Position numbers and translations under genes: made by a program
Part shown: positions 34,595 to 45,490 of the stretch, in pieces
Numbering within the stretch: position 1 is the first letter of the stretch
How the letters are laid out: every line of letters starts with the position of its first letter
Notes under the pieces: generated by a model
Told to the model about the DNA's origin: nothing
What the model saw: the letters and a program-made list of their open reading frames with translations, nothing else
Databases searched by the model: none
Origin: Rheum nobile
Lineage: Eukaryota; Streptophyta; Magnoliopsida; Caryophyllales; Polygonaceae
Reading direction: 5' to 3'
Length of the DNA: 64,000 nucleotides
Assembly: GCA_027886185.1 (NCBI GenBank)
Contig: WOAB01000893.1
Coordinates: forward strand, 3,348,001 to 3,412,000

Positions 34595-35397
34595 CGCGAG
34601 TAAAAATGCACAAAAGATAATATAAAACCAAAGAACAAGTAAGCACTCAACAAGTAGCTAGTGTTCACGTAGGAGGGCGCGTTGTTTAGGCCGTGAGGGC
34701 GGGTAAAGGCAAGCAAAGCAAGTGTGATATGCAAGCACAAAAGCAAACAAAACCAAAAGAAAGAAGTCCCAACCTCTTACGTAAACAATGTGTACACACA
34801 AGACACACTTACAAGCGTGACACTAGACGATGGAGAGATTAAGAAGATGAGCCTAGCCGTTGAGGGGAGAAGGTTGCCTTATTTTGGCTTTACTTCTCTT
34901 TTTTTTAAATTAATGCCGCGTTCTTTTTTTTTTGAAATGCGACTTTGACTTTTGAATTTGAAATTCAAATCCGAGATCTTTGACTTTTGATTGAAGATCG
35001 GATAAGAATTAAATAAAATAAAATAAAAATAAACGGCTAAGTAACTTAAGAAAGAAATCGCGAGATTTGCGCGATAGGAGAGAGAGAAGATTTGATTCAG
35101 AGTTGTAACGGTCAGCACGAGCAAATATGTCAAGATATGCAAGCGAGATTTAAGCAATTAATTAAGGAAATTAATCAATTAATTACGCAGATTTCATGCA
35201 GAGCAAATCACACCAGTTTCGCGCGTGGATCAAGCAAATATTCGGCCAAGAGATTCTCTTGTAGAAACCGAAAGGACAAGCATGTGTTTGAAAAAAAAAA
35301 TGTGACAAACGCGGAAGCAAGGATGATGGGAAAGAAAAAATTGTGAACAAATGAGACTTGACAAGTGACTTACAAGATCAAAGGCTCTGATGCCAAT
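34595..35397 (-). other. Leader of element D, including primer-binding site
   Basis: This non-coding stretch lies between the 5' LTR and gag. The primer-binding site at 35395-35384 reads TGGCATCAGAGC on the minus strand, one change from the iMet complement. It separates the start of gag from the LTR by about 0.8 kb and is A-rich with no long frame. Confidence 0.75.
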
Positions 35398-36132
35398 TGA
35401 TGTGTTCTTGCTTGTGATGCTGGATCTCTTATCTTGGTGGGAAGTCGCACGCGTCGAGTCTGAGGCTTAAGAGGCGGAACACGGTGTTTAGTTGACCGAT
35501 CGAGATGGATAACGAAGCCGTAGCGTCGGTAGCGGAAGAGATAGACTCGAAAGAGATCGAGTAATTGGCCGTAGCGTCGGCAGCGAATTTGGATAAACTC
35601 GATGAAGATCGAGTGGAGGCCGTAGCGTCGGTGGCAGAGTGAAAGAGGTGAGAAGACAGAGTTTGGGTAACGCAGATCTAAGAGATTGGAGGCAAAAACT
35701 CTCGACAAATAATCTTAGATTAAAATGATGCATAACCTAATACAGAAGGTCGAGTTGTCCTTTTATACTATATCGCGGGACTCGGATGGGCCGAGTCTCG
35801 CTTAATGGGCCGGCCCACGCGACATGCGTGGAACACACGCCCCAAAAGAAATAACTAAAATACTAATGTTCTGAAATTCCAAATAATATAAAGAACGTGT
35901 TCAACTTAGTGTTGAAAGGATGTTAACAGAGAACGCATTCTCTGGACTGGGCTGAAGGCGCTTGAGGGAGAACGCGGTCTCTTGTGTCCCTTGGCTTGCG
36001 ACGACGCGGACAACCATGGATTGTGTCGCGTTGGCGATTGCTTTGGCACACGATCGCGTTATTGGCCCTTCTGAGCGAATGCTCATAGCTTGCTCTTCCT
36101 CTGTGGCCGTCATGGTGGGCAGGGGCGCATCA
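35398..36132 (-). repeat. 5' LTR of element D
   Basis: This 735-bp LTR begins TGATGTGTTC and ends GGGGCGCATCA. A minus-strand TATAAAAG lies at 35767-35760. It carries a duplicate of the polyprotein tail (35901-36132). CGCAT follows at 36133-36137. Confidence 0.9.
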
Positions 36133-36137
36133 CGCAT

Positions 36138-36460
36138 ACACCACCACTAGGTCAAAGGGCCCCTTCTTGCTGTCAACCACCGCGTGAATAAATTGTTGGG
36201 TTCTTAGCAGCAATATGGAGGCTCAGTGTGTGATCGTTCCAGAAAAGCCACACACCACCACTAAAGCCTACCGCCTCCACCCGCTCGGAGTTCGTAAATG
36301 CAAGGCGATTAATCACTTTCTATGCTTGAGAGCCAGAAATCCTCAGTTCCGTGATAGCAAGGATATCGACTTTATTGTGCTTTAGAAGGTATCGACAGGC
36401 TCCACGGAAGCCCGGTTTCCCTGCACCCTGCACATTCCAAATAACACAATTTATTAGAAT
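36138..36460 (-). pseudogene. LINE ORF2 endonuclease, N-terminal half
   Basis: The minus-strand frame opens INCVIWNVQGAGKPGFRGA, a standard N-terminus of plant L1 endonucleases (the WN..G motif). It continues VDILAITELRISGSQA with the catalytic Glu of TELR, then a stop, then VEAVGFSGGVWLFWNDHTLSLHI. It ends at the D insertion with LVVVYA, and the other half resumes at 17301. No clear start codon is visible. In-frame stops show decay. Confidence 0.75.
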
Positions 36461-36491
36461 GGGGGGAGGGAGCAGACCTGCAGTCTGAAGG

Positions 36492-38535
36492 TTAAGCCCG
36501 AATGCAGGGCAATGGGGGATCCCCTTCCTGCGATATCGGCTCGGATAGCAGAACTATTGAAGACGCAGGAATATCTAAGTTCCGTATATGGCCTTTCTCC
36601 ATAGACCTCTTTTGAAGATCTGGATCGCCATCGATGGACTGCTCTGCATTACTACCCATGACAGGCCCAATAAGGATAACAGGCTCTGAAGGTGGCACGG
36701 CCTTCTGTTGCTGGCCCAACTGCAAGACCTTAGTGAGGGAACGATCTACTAGATGTTGGGCATTGGGCTGCTCATCCTGCAAAGGCCCAATCGGTTCCTT
36801 GCGATTCTGGAGTATATTGTTGACCCTAAGATCCGGGTTGACCTGTCCGACTTGGGAATGAAGACTTATATGCTTTCCCTGAGTGTCCGAGGTTGTAACC
36901 TTCTTTTTAGTCTGTGTCGGCGTGACACTAGGCACAAGGTTAGGATGATACATTTGTTTGGACACCATCTTGTCCTGATCCTCTTCAGGCTTCGCAGGAG
37001 TTGACTCGTTCTGCCCAACGGCTCATTTTGCTGGTATTCCTTCTCCCCTGAGTCCCTTTTCAGGGGATTGGCCTGAGGGGTCACCATCAAGTGCAGCAAA
37101 CCTGTTTGGGTTCTGACCAACTGCAGCACTATCTGTGTTTCGTCTCCTACCCCTGCTCCTCCTAGGTTTCTTGGGTTTTGGAGTTGGCATCATCCAACGG
37201 CCCAAATAGTCTGTGTCCGCCAGGGACATCCCCTCCACCTCTGACATCCCGGCTTCACCATCACCGGTCAACGTACCTCCTTCTTGCACAACAGGGCCCT
37301 GCGTTGAGGTATCGTTCGGTACATGCATAGGGGCCGACGAAAGGCTGCCCTGGTCTAGCAATGAACAACGGCCGACCAGGTGGCCGTAACGCCCACACTT
37401 GATGCATATCTCCGACTAGCCTTCATACTCCACCTTAATAGGTTCTCCATTGACAAAGATGATACCCCGAAGTGCTCTAGAAAGATCGAGCTCAACGCAA
37501 ACCCTAGCAAAACGCCCTCGAGTGGCGAGAAGGGTATTACTGTCGACCCGGAGGGGGTGGACAATGCTAGAAGCAATAGCTGTCAAGACTCTCTCCTCAT
37601 AGAGGATGATAGGAAGATTTGAAAGTCTGATCCACGTAGCCACAGAGTGGATGCTCTCCTTGGTAGGGTTAAACGAGGGCTCCTATTTCTTGACCATGAG
37701 GGCCTGGCCAAAGATATTCCAAGGGCCTCCTGGTAGAGCTCTCCAAAAATCTTGTTCCAATTCCAATCTGACCACCGAGAAACTATTAGCAAAGTCCATA
37801 ATGACCATCTTACCAATAGGTTGCCACATTTCACGCAACCTGCGTTCCAAAGCTTGATAGGCAATGGACTTTCCTAGCAACTTGATAACCATTGAATTTC
37901 CCCAAGCCTTAGCAAGGGAGGCTATGACGTCTGGGGCAATAGTAACCGTCGGGGGGCCATTTTCCCCCTTAGGGAACTCTATCCGAATCTTGGAAGACAT
38001 GATAGAATCTTCCACAGCTTCCTTGAACTGCATAGTGAATCTCTTAGTAAGTTTGTCTTTAAAGGACAAGGGGGAAGGCGGAGGGGGGGGGGGGGGGGGG
38101 GGGGGCAGAGCTGGGGAAGTAGCAACCGTAGCATACTCCCCGGGACCTTCACTAACACGCTGCATGGACTTCAAAGAGGACGAGGGCGGCAAATCCGAGA
38201 GGGGGGGAACTCGTCCCGGTCTGGCAGCGGGGAGGAGCGAGCAGCGAGCGGCCGAGCAAGGGGGGCAAAGACGGAGCCGGTTCAAAGGCCACTTCAACAT
38301 TAACCAGGTCGGAATCCGCAGGAGCAAGAGCCGGAGACACCAAGGACAAAGTCGTGGGATGTCCCAAACTCGGGACCGAGCCCAAAAAGGAAGCCTGGGA
38401 CGAAGAGCGGGTGACGGGGAGGGACAGGGAGGGAAAAGGAGGCTTGGACGAGGAAGGTTTCAAGGGGATTTTGGGTGGAGGGGGGGTAGAAGGCAGCGGT
38501 GGAGAGGCAGAAGCACCCACCTTTTGTTGCCCCAT
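36492..38535 (-). pseudogene. LINE ORF1 (DUF4283-type RNA-binding protein), frameshifted
   Basis: A likely start is MGQQKVGASAS at 38535. A Pro/Ser-rich N-terminus follows, then the DUF4283-like core (38090-37683: FKDKLTKRFTMQF, SMVIKLLGKSIAYQALERRL, EMWQP, DFWRALPGGPWNIFGQALMV). The frame then changes (37643-37416: TWIRLSNLPIILYEERVLTAIA, ARVCVELDLSRAL). A Cys/His knuckle region (CVKCGRYGHLVGRC type) near 37390-37345 is followed by a low-complexity C-terminus ending at 36492. ORF1 proteins of this type coat LINE RNA. At least three frame changes are seen, one next to a run of 23 G at 38083-38105. Confidence 0.75.
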
Positions 38536-38663
38536 TTCTCCGGTCCCGACGTGAGGCCAGAGAACCGTGGCCCGTGAGGGGCGAGGCGGCGGGAGGAAGC
38601 AGAGAAAGCACAAAAGGGAGTTTTTTCTTAATCGTTAGGTGATGTTTGGTTGTTGTTTTTTCC

Positions 38664-40326
38664 GGCAATTTTGCCCGGTACCCTCGAGGTTTTGCATAAT
38701 TCGCGAAATACCCAAAGGTTTGAACATTTTCGCGTGGTATCCCTAAACTATTGTCAAACGTTTGCCAAATACCCTTTTGTTACCAAACCGTTACCAAAAC
38801 GTTAAATTAATAAAAATAAAAAAAATTAAACCCCACCCTCCCTCTCCCCGATACTTTTGAAGGCTGGACATTTTGGCGTGAAACTCAAAGAAGCCATTGG
38901 AGAGGAGCTCGCAACCTCGAGCGCGCCACCTTCTCCTCGAGCTCGCCACCTTCTCCTCCAGATCCAGATCCGTGGGGTGCGGGAGCCGGAGCTTCTCCGA
39001 TGGCTTCTTCGGCGGCGTCTCCAATTTCCACTCTCCCAAACCCCTCTCCTTCCCTCGCCGGCGTCTCTCTCTTTTCCCACCGCCGCCCTCCGCCATGGCC
39101 ATCGAGAACCTGCTTTCCCATCAGAACCTGCTTCACCTTCTTCAAGCCAACCTCGATCCTCTTAATCTCCTCCTCCAACCACCCCCCTCCGCCTCCAGTC
39201 ACAGCTGCAACCCCGACCTGCACAGCGCCAAGCCGGTGCTCGATCTGGCGCACCCTAGATTCTTCGATAAGGAGGGACGATTTGAGAAGGGAGAAGAAGC
39301 TCCCTGGATTCTTCGATAAGGAGGTCTATGACATACTCGACGGGACCGCCACGCCGCCCCTTTCTCCCTCTCCGCGGCACCATCACCTCCTACGGCGACC
39401 TCGTCCCGCTCTCCTACATCGTCGGCCTCTTCTTTGAGCTCCAGATTCCGGCTTCAGGAGAATCGATTCCGACATCGATTCCGGCTTCTTTGAGCTCCAG
39501 ATCCAGAAACAGGAGAATCGGGGAACCCAATTTGCCTCTTGCTGAATTTGGGTTCTGCAATTTGGGTTTTGCACAAATTCCCTCAGCTATTGTGCAAGAA
39601 CGACGGAGGCGACACCGACGGTTGTGGACAACATGTCGGACGACATAGGAGGTGGACGACGCAGCTTCATGTAAGATCCTACGATATTAGGGTTTAAGTT
39701 TCAAATTGGGTTGAAATTGGGTTTCTATTGGATTGAAATTGGGGATAAAATTAGGGGATGAAATTGGATTGAAATCTTCTTGCTTCTGAGGCTATTGTGC
39801 AATTTGGGTTTTGTTGAATTTGGGTTCTGCAATTTGAGGATGAATTTGGATTGAAATCTTCTTGTTGACTGGATTTTGAATTTTGTAACTTGGGAGTTTG
39901 TCAAGCCACTTAAATGGGAGAAGCCCCAAGCTTGAGATTGTTAGCCCATGTTGCTGAAGCAATAGGTGAATAAATGTAACTTTGTGGAAGATGTTTTTTT
40001 CTTTGCTTTCTTGTTGGTGTTCTCAGTTTGATTTTTACTGTCTGCTTTAAGATGGATGTTGAAATCAAGTGTTGGAGATTGTTCGTTAGCTGTCAAATGT
40101 ATTCTATTGGATCTTACCTAAAGCTGTATTTGGCAAATGTATTCTGGGAGAGAGGGGTGAGGGTGGGGTTTAATTTTTATTTTTTTATTATTAATTTAAC
40201 GGTTTGATAACGGAAGGATATTTGGCAAACTTTTGACAATAGTTCAAGGGTACCACACGAAAATGTTCAAACCTTTGGATATTTCGCGAATTACGCAAAA
40301 TCTCGAGGTTATCGGGCGAAATTTCC
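38664..40326. mobile_element. Pack-MULE-like element with ~185-bp inverted repeats
   Basis: The left end GGCAATTTTGCCCGG and the reverse complement of the right end (GGAAATTTCGCCCG) start long inverted repeats that share CTCGAG, TAATTCGCGAAATA, CCAAAGGTTTGAACATTTTCG, ACTATTGTCAAA and TTAAACCCC (about 38664-38850 and 40140-40326). The GC-rich interior differs from its surroundings and has no transposase. Flanks GTTTTTTCC and ATTTTTTTTTCC may be a target duplication blurred by the T run. Long TIRs around a GC-rich exon-like block are the usual look of Pack-MULEs. Confidence 0.7.
38897..39648 (+). pseudogene. Captured GC-rich gene fragment inside the MULE
   Basis: Three overlapping plus-strand frames look like a host first exon. 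One starts MASSAASPISTLPNPSPS (39000), Ser/Pro-rich and resembling an organelle transit peptide. A second starts MAIENLLSHQNLLHLL (39094). A third carries GTITSYGDLVPLSYIVGLFF (about 39373-39433). The phrase FFDKE occurs twice (near 39260 and 39320), suggesting an internal duplication. No frame is continuous and I do not recognise the donor gene. Base composition (GC-rich) contrasts with the AT-rich TIRs and flanks. Confidence 0.5.
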
Positions 40327-40338
40327 ATTTTTTTTTCC

Positions 40339-40355
40339 TTTTAGTATTGTCACTT
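40339..40355. repeat. LINE target-site duplication, 5' side
   Basis: TTTTAGTATTGTCACTT is identical to 13423-13439, 26.9 kb away. It marks the outer right limit of the LINE nest. The 200 bp beyond it, up to 40556, hold nothing I recognise. Confidence 0.85.
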
Positions 40356-41079
40356 GTCTTGACATGACGAACACATTTTGCCTGTAGCTATCTTTATCGA
40401 TTTGTTACCTTTATTTATTTACTCTACAGTATTAAAAGGGGAGGAAGGAACTCGACCAAAAAAAAAAGCGGAGGAAGGAAAGAAATAAGGACACATGGTA
40501 GACTTACAATCGTCAGATTCTTCTTATAATATGAAACGTCTTCCAATATATTTTAACTAGTGCAATACCCGTATCCTGTACGGGTGAATGTAAATTTATA
40601 AAATCATCAATAGTTATTCACGATTGAATTAAATTATATTATTTTTAAGTAGTTTTAAGATTTAAGGAAAAAAAATGTATTTTATTCATATTGTTTAAGA
40701 ATTATATAAATAAAAGATTAAAATAACATAAATTTGTTAATTAAAAGCAATATGTTCAACAATTTATTGTTAATTATATAACATTTATAAATATATTATA
40801 TATTTATTCATATATATTCTCGTACAATTTTTTTTAATTTTAATCATGTAATTAGTGTCATGCACGAGATATGTTTGTTGAAGTCGTGTATGTATTCCAC
40901 TATCATTTTTCGTGTATTTTCAATAAACTATGTTATATTAATATAAATTATTCAAATTATGTCAATATTTAATATTAAAAATTATAAGTAACAATATTAG
41001 TTAAACTTAAATATATGTACTTATAATAAAATTCTAGCTTTAAAGTGATATGTTGAAAGTGTGCTAAGCAATGTTAATA

Positions 41080-41263
41080 GGGTTTTTCTAACCTATGCAC
41101 CTAATGCATAGGTTGAGAATCTTATTTTAGAAAGTTGTGATTATGTGTTGTCATTTTAGGCAGTTACATTTTTTTAAATGGGTTTAAACATTCTCTTTTA
41201 AGGAATAGTTTTCAAAATAAAAATGATTAACATAAGCCCTAAGGGCATAGGATAGAAAAACCG
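41080..41263. mobile_element. 184-bp MITE with 9-bp target duplication
   Basis: The ends GGGTTTTTCTAACCTATGC and, reversed, CGGTTTTTCTATCCTATGC form the inverted repeat. ATGTTAATA occurs at 41071-41079 and 41264-41272. The 9-bp duplication suggests mobilisation by a Mutator-like transposase. Confidence 0.75.
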
Positions 41264-41609
41264 ATGTTAATAACCTTCGCTCTAGCGCTACGCGAGAATA
41301 ATAACTTCTCTCTTCAGCATTCAAATTTAGATGTGGGAGTGTATGATCGAAACCTACTTAACTTAGGACCCCTCTCTTACAAACAATTAGAGATAGAGAT
41401 CAATTCCAATATAGTAGACTCCAAGCAGACGCAGGTAGGCATTTCCGAAGCCAAGAGAGCAACAATTAGCTACGCTTCACCATTATTAAAATGGTTTTTC
41501 TAATGTGTGTCCATGAGCACACTCTAATAACTCATTTTTTAGTAATTATTTGATTAGTCATTAGTTTAATCTTGTTTGTTAAAGATTTATCAATTCTCTA
41601 TTAGGGAAT

Positions 41610-41753
41610 ATTTTGGAGTAGACTTTTGAGTTAATAAATTCATTTTCATAAATTAATATTGGATAGGTTAAATAAACTATGATTTTGGAGTAGACTTTTG
41701 AGTTAATAAATTCATTTTCATAAATTAATATTGGATAGGTTAAATAATCTATG
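41610..41753. repeat. 72-bp tandem duplication
   Basis: Two adjacent 72-bp copies start ATTTTGGAGTAGACTTTTGA at 41610 and 41682 and differ at one base (AAACT versus AATCT). It is a recent local duplication. Confidence 0.9.
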
Positions 41754-42224
41754 TATTTGTTTGATAACCTTGTGAGATTTCAGTTTTATATTTAGAAAAT
41801 ATTTTTGACAAAAATAATTTATATTCATATAAAGAAGTAACAATTATAAAGATTTATATTTATTAGTCCAAATCTCGCTAAGGCTTTTTGTTAATTTATA
41901 TTTTGTTAATTATTTAATAATAAATAAATAAATAAAATAAAACCTAAACAACTTAAATCTAAAAACACTCTTCTGACTTGAGATTTAATATAACAGTAGA
42001 TTGAATGTTGTGAATGCCCTTTCCAATTTAAGGAAGTTTGGGCTCTAAACTTTTGGGTCCATTTGTTTTGGGTTTGTATTAATGTCTTTCGTGTCCCAAT
42101 ATCAAATATTAAGGTTCGTGTTTAAAATTGATAATGTAATCATGCTCATAATTGAATCTTCCCCCTTGAAACATAATCGGTAGTTCTGTGATGCTCCTAT
42201 TTGAAAGTCTAATGATCTGAAGCT

Positions 42225-42834
42225 CTACTCTTCTTCAGGAGAATCAACCCACCGGCCATTATTCTTTATCAACTGGATCAGGGCATCTGTAGATTGCTCC
42301 ATCGCGATCCCATGCTGCACCACATTCTGCACAATATATTATTCAAGTCCCCTAAGTATCTAAATGACTAAAAGCTAGAATTAGAAGTTAGAGAATTACA
42401 AACTTCATGCAAAGGTGACGTCCTCTCCCTAATTTGTGTGCTGACTTCTTGAAGATCAAACATCATCCTCCCACAAGAAGGGCATGATACACATTCATAT
42501 ATATTATTAAACATATTAAGGTCATTAACCTAAACTAATCACTTACCGTCATTGTGTTGCGTATTCTGCAACCTTGAAGCAAATTAAATGATGTGTTTCT
42601 GAGGAATTCAAAGTCTTGAATCTTGATCAGGGGCTTCCAAGAAGGGCTCCGACATTGCTACCAGCACGAATGACCAAGTCATCCCTAAAAGAAAGACACA
42701 ACTATATAAAGTCTTGTACAACATATTTGAACCATGTCCATCATAAACATATGTACCTGTGAGTTCTAGAGGGGAACTGTATATGGTGAATTACAAGAAA
42801 GTTCAAGCCATTATCTCCTAGGTACTCAAACAAC
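42225..42834 (-). pseudogene. Unidentified host gene fragment, four exon-like blocks
   Basis: Minus-strand exon-like blocks have GT/AG borders. 42834-42757 encodes LFEYLGDNGLNFLVIHHIQF and ends at CAG|gtacat. 42684-42547 encodes DDLVIRAGSNVGALLGSP, then, after a one-base frame break, IKIQDFEFLRNTSFNLLQGC, ending at gtaagt. About 42477-42408 encodes MMFDLQEVSTQIRERTSPLHE. 42326-42225 encodes NVVQHGIAMEQSTDALIQLI and ends SPEEE-stop. The phases of the first two blocks agree, but the third lacks a clean acceptor. I do not recognise the protein. The frame break and missing upstream exons point to a captured or degenerating fragment. Confidence 0.5.
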
Positions 42835-43559
42835 CTGCAAATGAAGCAAGATTTTAGAAATTTGATGAATCAAATTATGCAAGGAAATAGATCATCTATT
42901 GGCATATGCAGCAACAATAACCATCCTAAGGAACCCATATCCACAGGGTCTAGGATGGCAACCTGTTCTTAAGATGGCTTGTTTTTTATGGGGTCCCAGC
43001 AACAACAAAATGGAATCAACCAAGGAGGCAAGAAAGCTAAGTCTATTAAAATGGAACCCTAACAATCAATAACTTGGAGGCAAAAGGAAATACAAATTAT
43101 TGAACTGAATCTCAAATTCCACAGGCAAGCAGAGCAATATTTGCACATTATACATCTTCCAATCTCAAGCGAAGTAACTCACGTCTATTGCTGAATAATT
43201 ACAAGTAGTATCTTTATCTTCTTCTCAAACTCCAAGGCTGAACACTTCAGCCTCTAGGCCACACCGGACCACCGAGGACAGTCGCCGGGCGAAATCGACG
43301 CAAGCTACTCGACCACCAAACACCACCGCGCAAATTATTCAGCAAATTCGCAAAAAAATCACGAAATTGAACAAAGATATTGCACATTAGTGTACTCAAA
43401 CTGCAAAGACCAAACCTAATGCAATCTAGGGTTTCGGTAACAAATGCCAAATTGGGGCTTCATAAGTCGTGGTGTGCTAACATGCAAAAATTTGAATCGA
43501 GAAAACGTCAATTGCCGAGAACTTCACGGGATGATTAGCCAAAGACGAAGAACACACCA

Positions 43560-43711
43560 GTGAATTGTGAGTTTGATATGGGCTTGGGAGACGTATAGAT
43601 CGACGTTGTCGGGATAGAGATTGGATGCTTGAGCAAGCAGATCGACAGCGAGCTCTCGTAGTCGTTGTCGAAGCATGCGTCTTTCGCCTTCAACGCCAAT
43701 TCGGTCGCCAT
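43560..43711 (-). pseudogene. SGT1-like N-terminal (TPR) gene fragment
   Basis: The minus-strand ATG at 43711 opens MATELALKAKDACFDNDYES, which resembles the first TPR helix pair of plant SGT1 (a co-chaperone of HSP90). After a frame shift near 43638 the next frame reads LAQASNLYPDNVDLYVSQAH and IKL, again in the order of an SGT1 TPR. No CS or SGS domain is present nearby. The blocks downstream (42225-42834) do not look like SGT1. The fragment is broken and probably non-functional. The assignment rests on remembered family features and should be searched. Confidence 0.5.
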
Positions 43712-43859
43712 TGCAACTGGCCAGAAGAAGAGAGAGACAGGAGGAACATCACAGAGACGGTTTTGGAGTTGCAGAAACGTGAGTGGTTTCTTTACAGATC
43801 GTGGCTTAAATTAGCCAGATGTCAGTTTTATTATGAGCACATTGGACCGATTTGACATG

Positions 43860-44905
43860 CCCCTTCCGCTAACAAAGGCAAATGGACATGTGTAATTTAT
43901 TACAAGCCCAATCAAATGCATAACACACTTTACACAACATAATGGACAAAATATAATCTCCTTATCTTAGCTAATATACCATACTACTAAATTAATATCT
44001 TTAGAAAAAGTATAGTGTAAATTTGAACATCCATAATAAAACATAATTTTTCAAAATAATGATAATGAATATAATGTCTCTAAAAAAAGGTTACTCAAAG
44101 CTTAGTATATTGTATATAGAAAAAATTTGAACACCACTTAAGTAAAAAAATAAACTAATTATGTGGATTTGGCCTACGCTTGGCATTTGAACTCTACTTA
44201 GTCAAAAAATTTAAACTAAATCAAAAAAACATGTGAGAACACATAATTTGAAGACGGGAGTGATTCAATTAGGTTTTATGAACACATAATTTGTTAGCAA
44301 CAAATTAGCTCTCATTCAATCAATTTGACATCTAAAGAAAATAAAAACATAACCTTTTGTACTTACGAAATTCAAAATGAATGAGAATACCTGACACCAA
44401 CACAATAAAATCCAACCCCAAAAGATCAAAATAAGCAAATAAAACTCAACCAAGAACGCAGAAAATAGATTAACGATTTCAATAAAACCAACTACAGTTA
44501 CCAAAATTAAACATGTTTTAATCAAGTGTACATTAACATCAACATCCTAAGTTCAGACCCAAAAAAAAAACATCAACATCCTAAGTTAGAAGGAGGGACA
44601 ACAATAATACCAACCAAAGCCGACACAAATACACAATAAGATGAAACTATCAAATAATACCTAACCAAATTTATACTGATGAAATGATTACAATTACAAA
44701 CAATCATAAACAACAACATCGCATAATCATAATAAGAAATGAAATACCCTGATTATTCCACTAATGTATATATATACGACATCCATCTAAATAGAAAATT
44801 CATCCAAATTCGTACTAACGAAATAATCACGAAATCACGCTCACAAATGGAATATCAAGCAAAAGTGGCTATCTGCACTGATGAGTATACGTTACCATCT
44901 TGGGC
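43860..44905. other. AT-rich intergenic DNA
   Basis: No gene or element end is recognised. A 20-base stretch around ACATCAACATCCTAAGTT occurs twice near 44535 and 44570, a small local duplication. Confidence 0.5.
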
Positions 44906-44908
44906 ATG

Positions 44909-45487
44909 GGCGGACGCAGGTAGGACCTAGTGGGGACTATAGCCCCCCATTGAAATTTTCAAAAAAAAAAAAAAATTAATAAAATTTATATGAGATTTTT
45001 TTCTTTTATCCAAAGTTTTTAAAAAAAAATTCAAACTATTTTTTGTATTTTTTCAATTTTAAAAATATTTTTTAAATAGGATTTATTATACATAATTCTT
45101 AAAATTACTAAAATTTATCCAAATTTGCACACAATTTTTCAATAAGATATATAATATTTTCACTATATTTATCCTCATTTGTGTTAAAACTTTTAAAATT
45201 TAGGGTTTATGGATTTGTAAATTTTACAAATTAATTTTTATACAAATTTATTGAAATTACGCAGTGAAAGTAGTTTGTAATGATGAAATTTATGTAATTT
45301 TTGGTCAATTTTGAGTAAAATTTTATTTGAAGTTTGGATATAGAGTTTGTTGTTTGAAATTGAGATTGTTTGTGGAAAACAGATGATAGAATTGAAAATT
45401 ACGGTTTAGGATTTTGTATAAGGTAGACGATAATATTTTACTCTTCAAAATTTTAGCCCCCACTTAATTAAATTCCTGCGTCCAACC
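44909..45487. mobile_element. 579-bp TIR element of unassigned superfamily
   Basis: The left end GGCGGACGCAGG and the reversed right end GGTTGGACGCAGG start an imperfect inverted repeat that also shares AGTGGGG(A/G)CTA. ATG flanks both ends (44906-44908, 45488-45490), a possible 3-bp duplication. The interior is AT-rich without a transposase. Removing the element restores an open minus-strand frame. Confidence 0.6.
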
Positions 45488-45490
45488 ATG

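Larger units (their letters stand above)
17302..36132 (-). mobile_element. Ty3/gypsy element D, split by element A
   Basis: D is a minus-strand LTR element with two 735-bp LTRs (TGATG...CATCA) and a 5-bp duplication CGCAT. It has a near-standard iMet primer-binding site, a GAGGGAGGG purine tract and, in order, gag, protease, RT, RNase H and integrase. It inserted into the LINE endonuclease and was later split in RT by element A. Without A it is about 7.8 kb. About 30 differences between its LTRs (by eye, ~4%) make it the oldest of the four datable LTR elements here. Nonsense codons and frameshifts inactivate it. Confidence 0.9.
13440..38663 (-). mobile_element. L1-type LINE, full-length layout but decayed, split by gypsy element D
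   Basis: Read leftwards, the LINE runs from its 5' leader (38663-38536) through ORF1 and ORF2 (endonuclease, reverse transcriptase, zinc-knuckle-like region, RNase H) to a short A-tail at about 13444. Removing element D and one CGCAT copy leaves about 6.4 kb. The 17-bp duplications at 13423 and 40339 bracket the whole nest and show target-primed insertion. Multiple frameshifts and stops in both frames show it is dead. The DUF4283-type ORF1 and the C-terminal RNase H are features of plant L1 LINEs. Confidence 0.85.
40557..42000 (-). mobile_element. Helitron-like non-autonomous element (~1.4 kb)
   Basis: On the minus strand the right end starts TCTACTGTTATATTAAATC at 42000. The left end has a clean hairpin CCCGTACAGGATACGGG, seven bases, then CTAG at 40560-40557 followed by T. 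The 3' end resembles that at 9259. There is no Rep/helicase. The 5' end is less certain than the 3' hairpin. Confidence 0.5.

Noticed and set aside
37864..38577. Plus-strand Gly/Arg-rich 237-codon frame
   Set aside because: It is antisense to LINE ORF1, and its glycine run is the G23 homopolymer.
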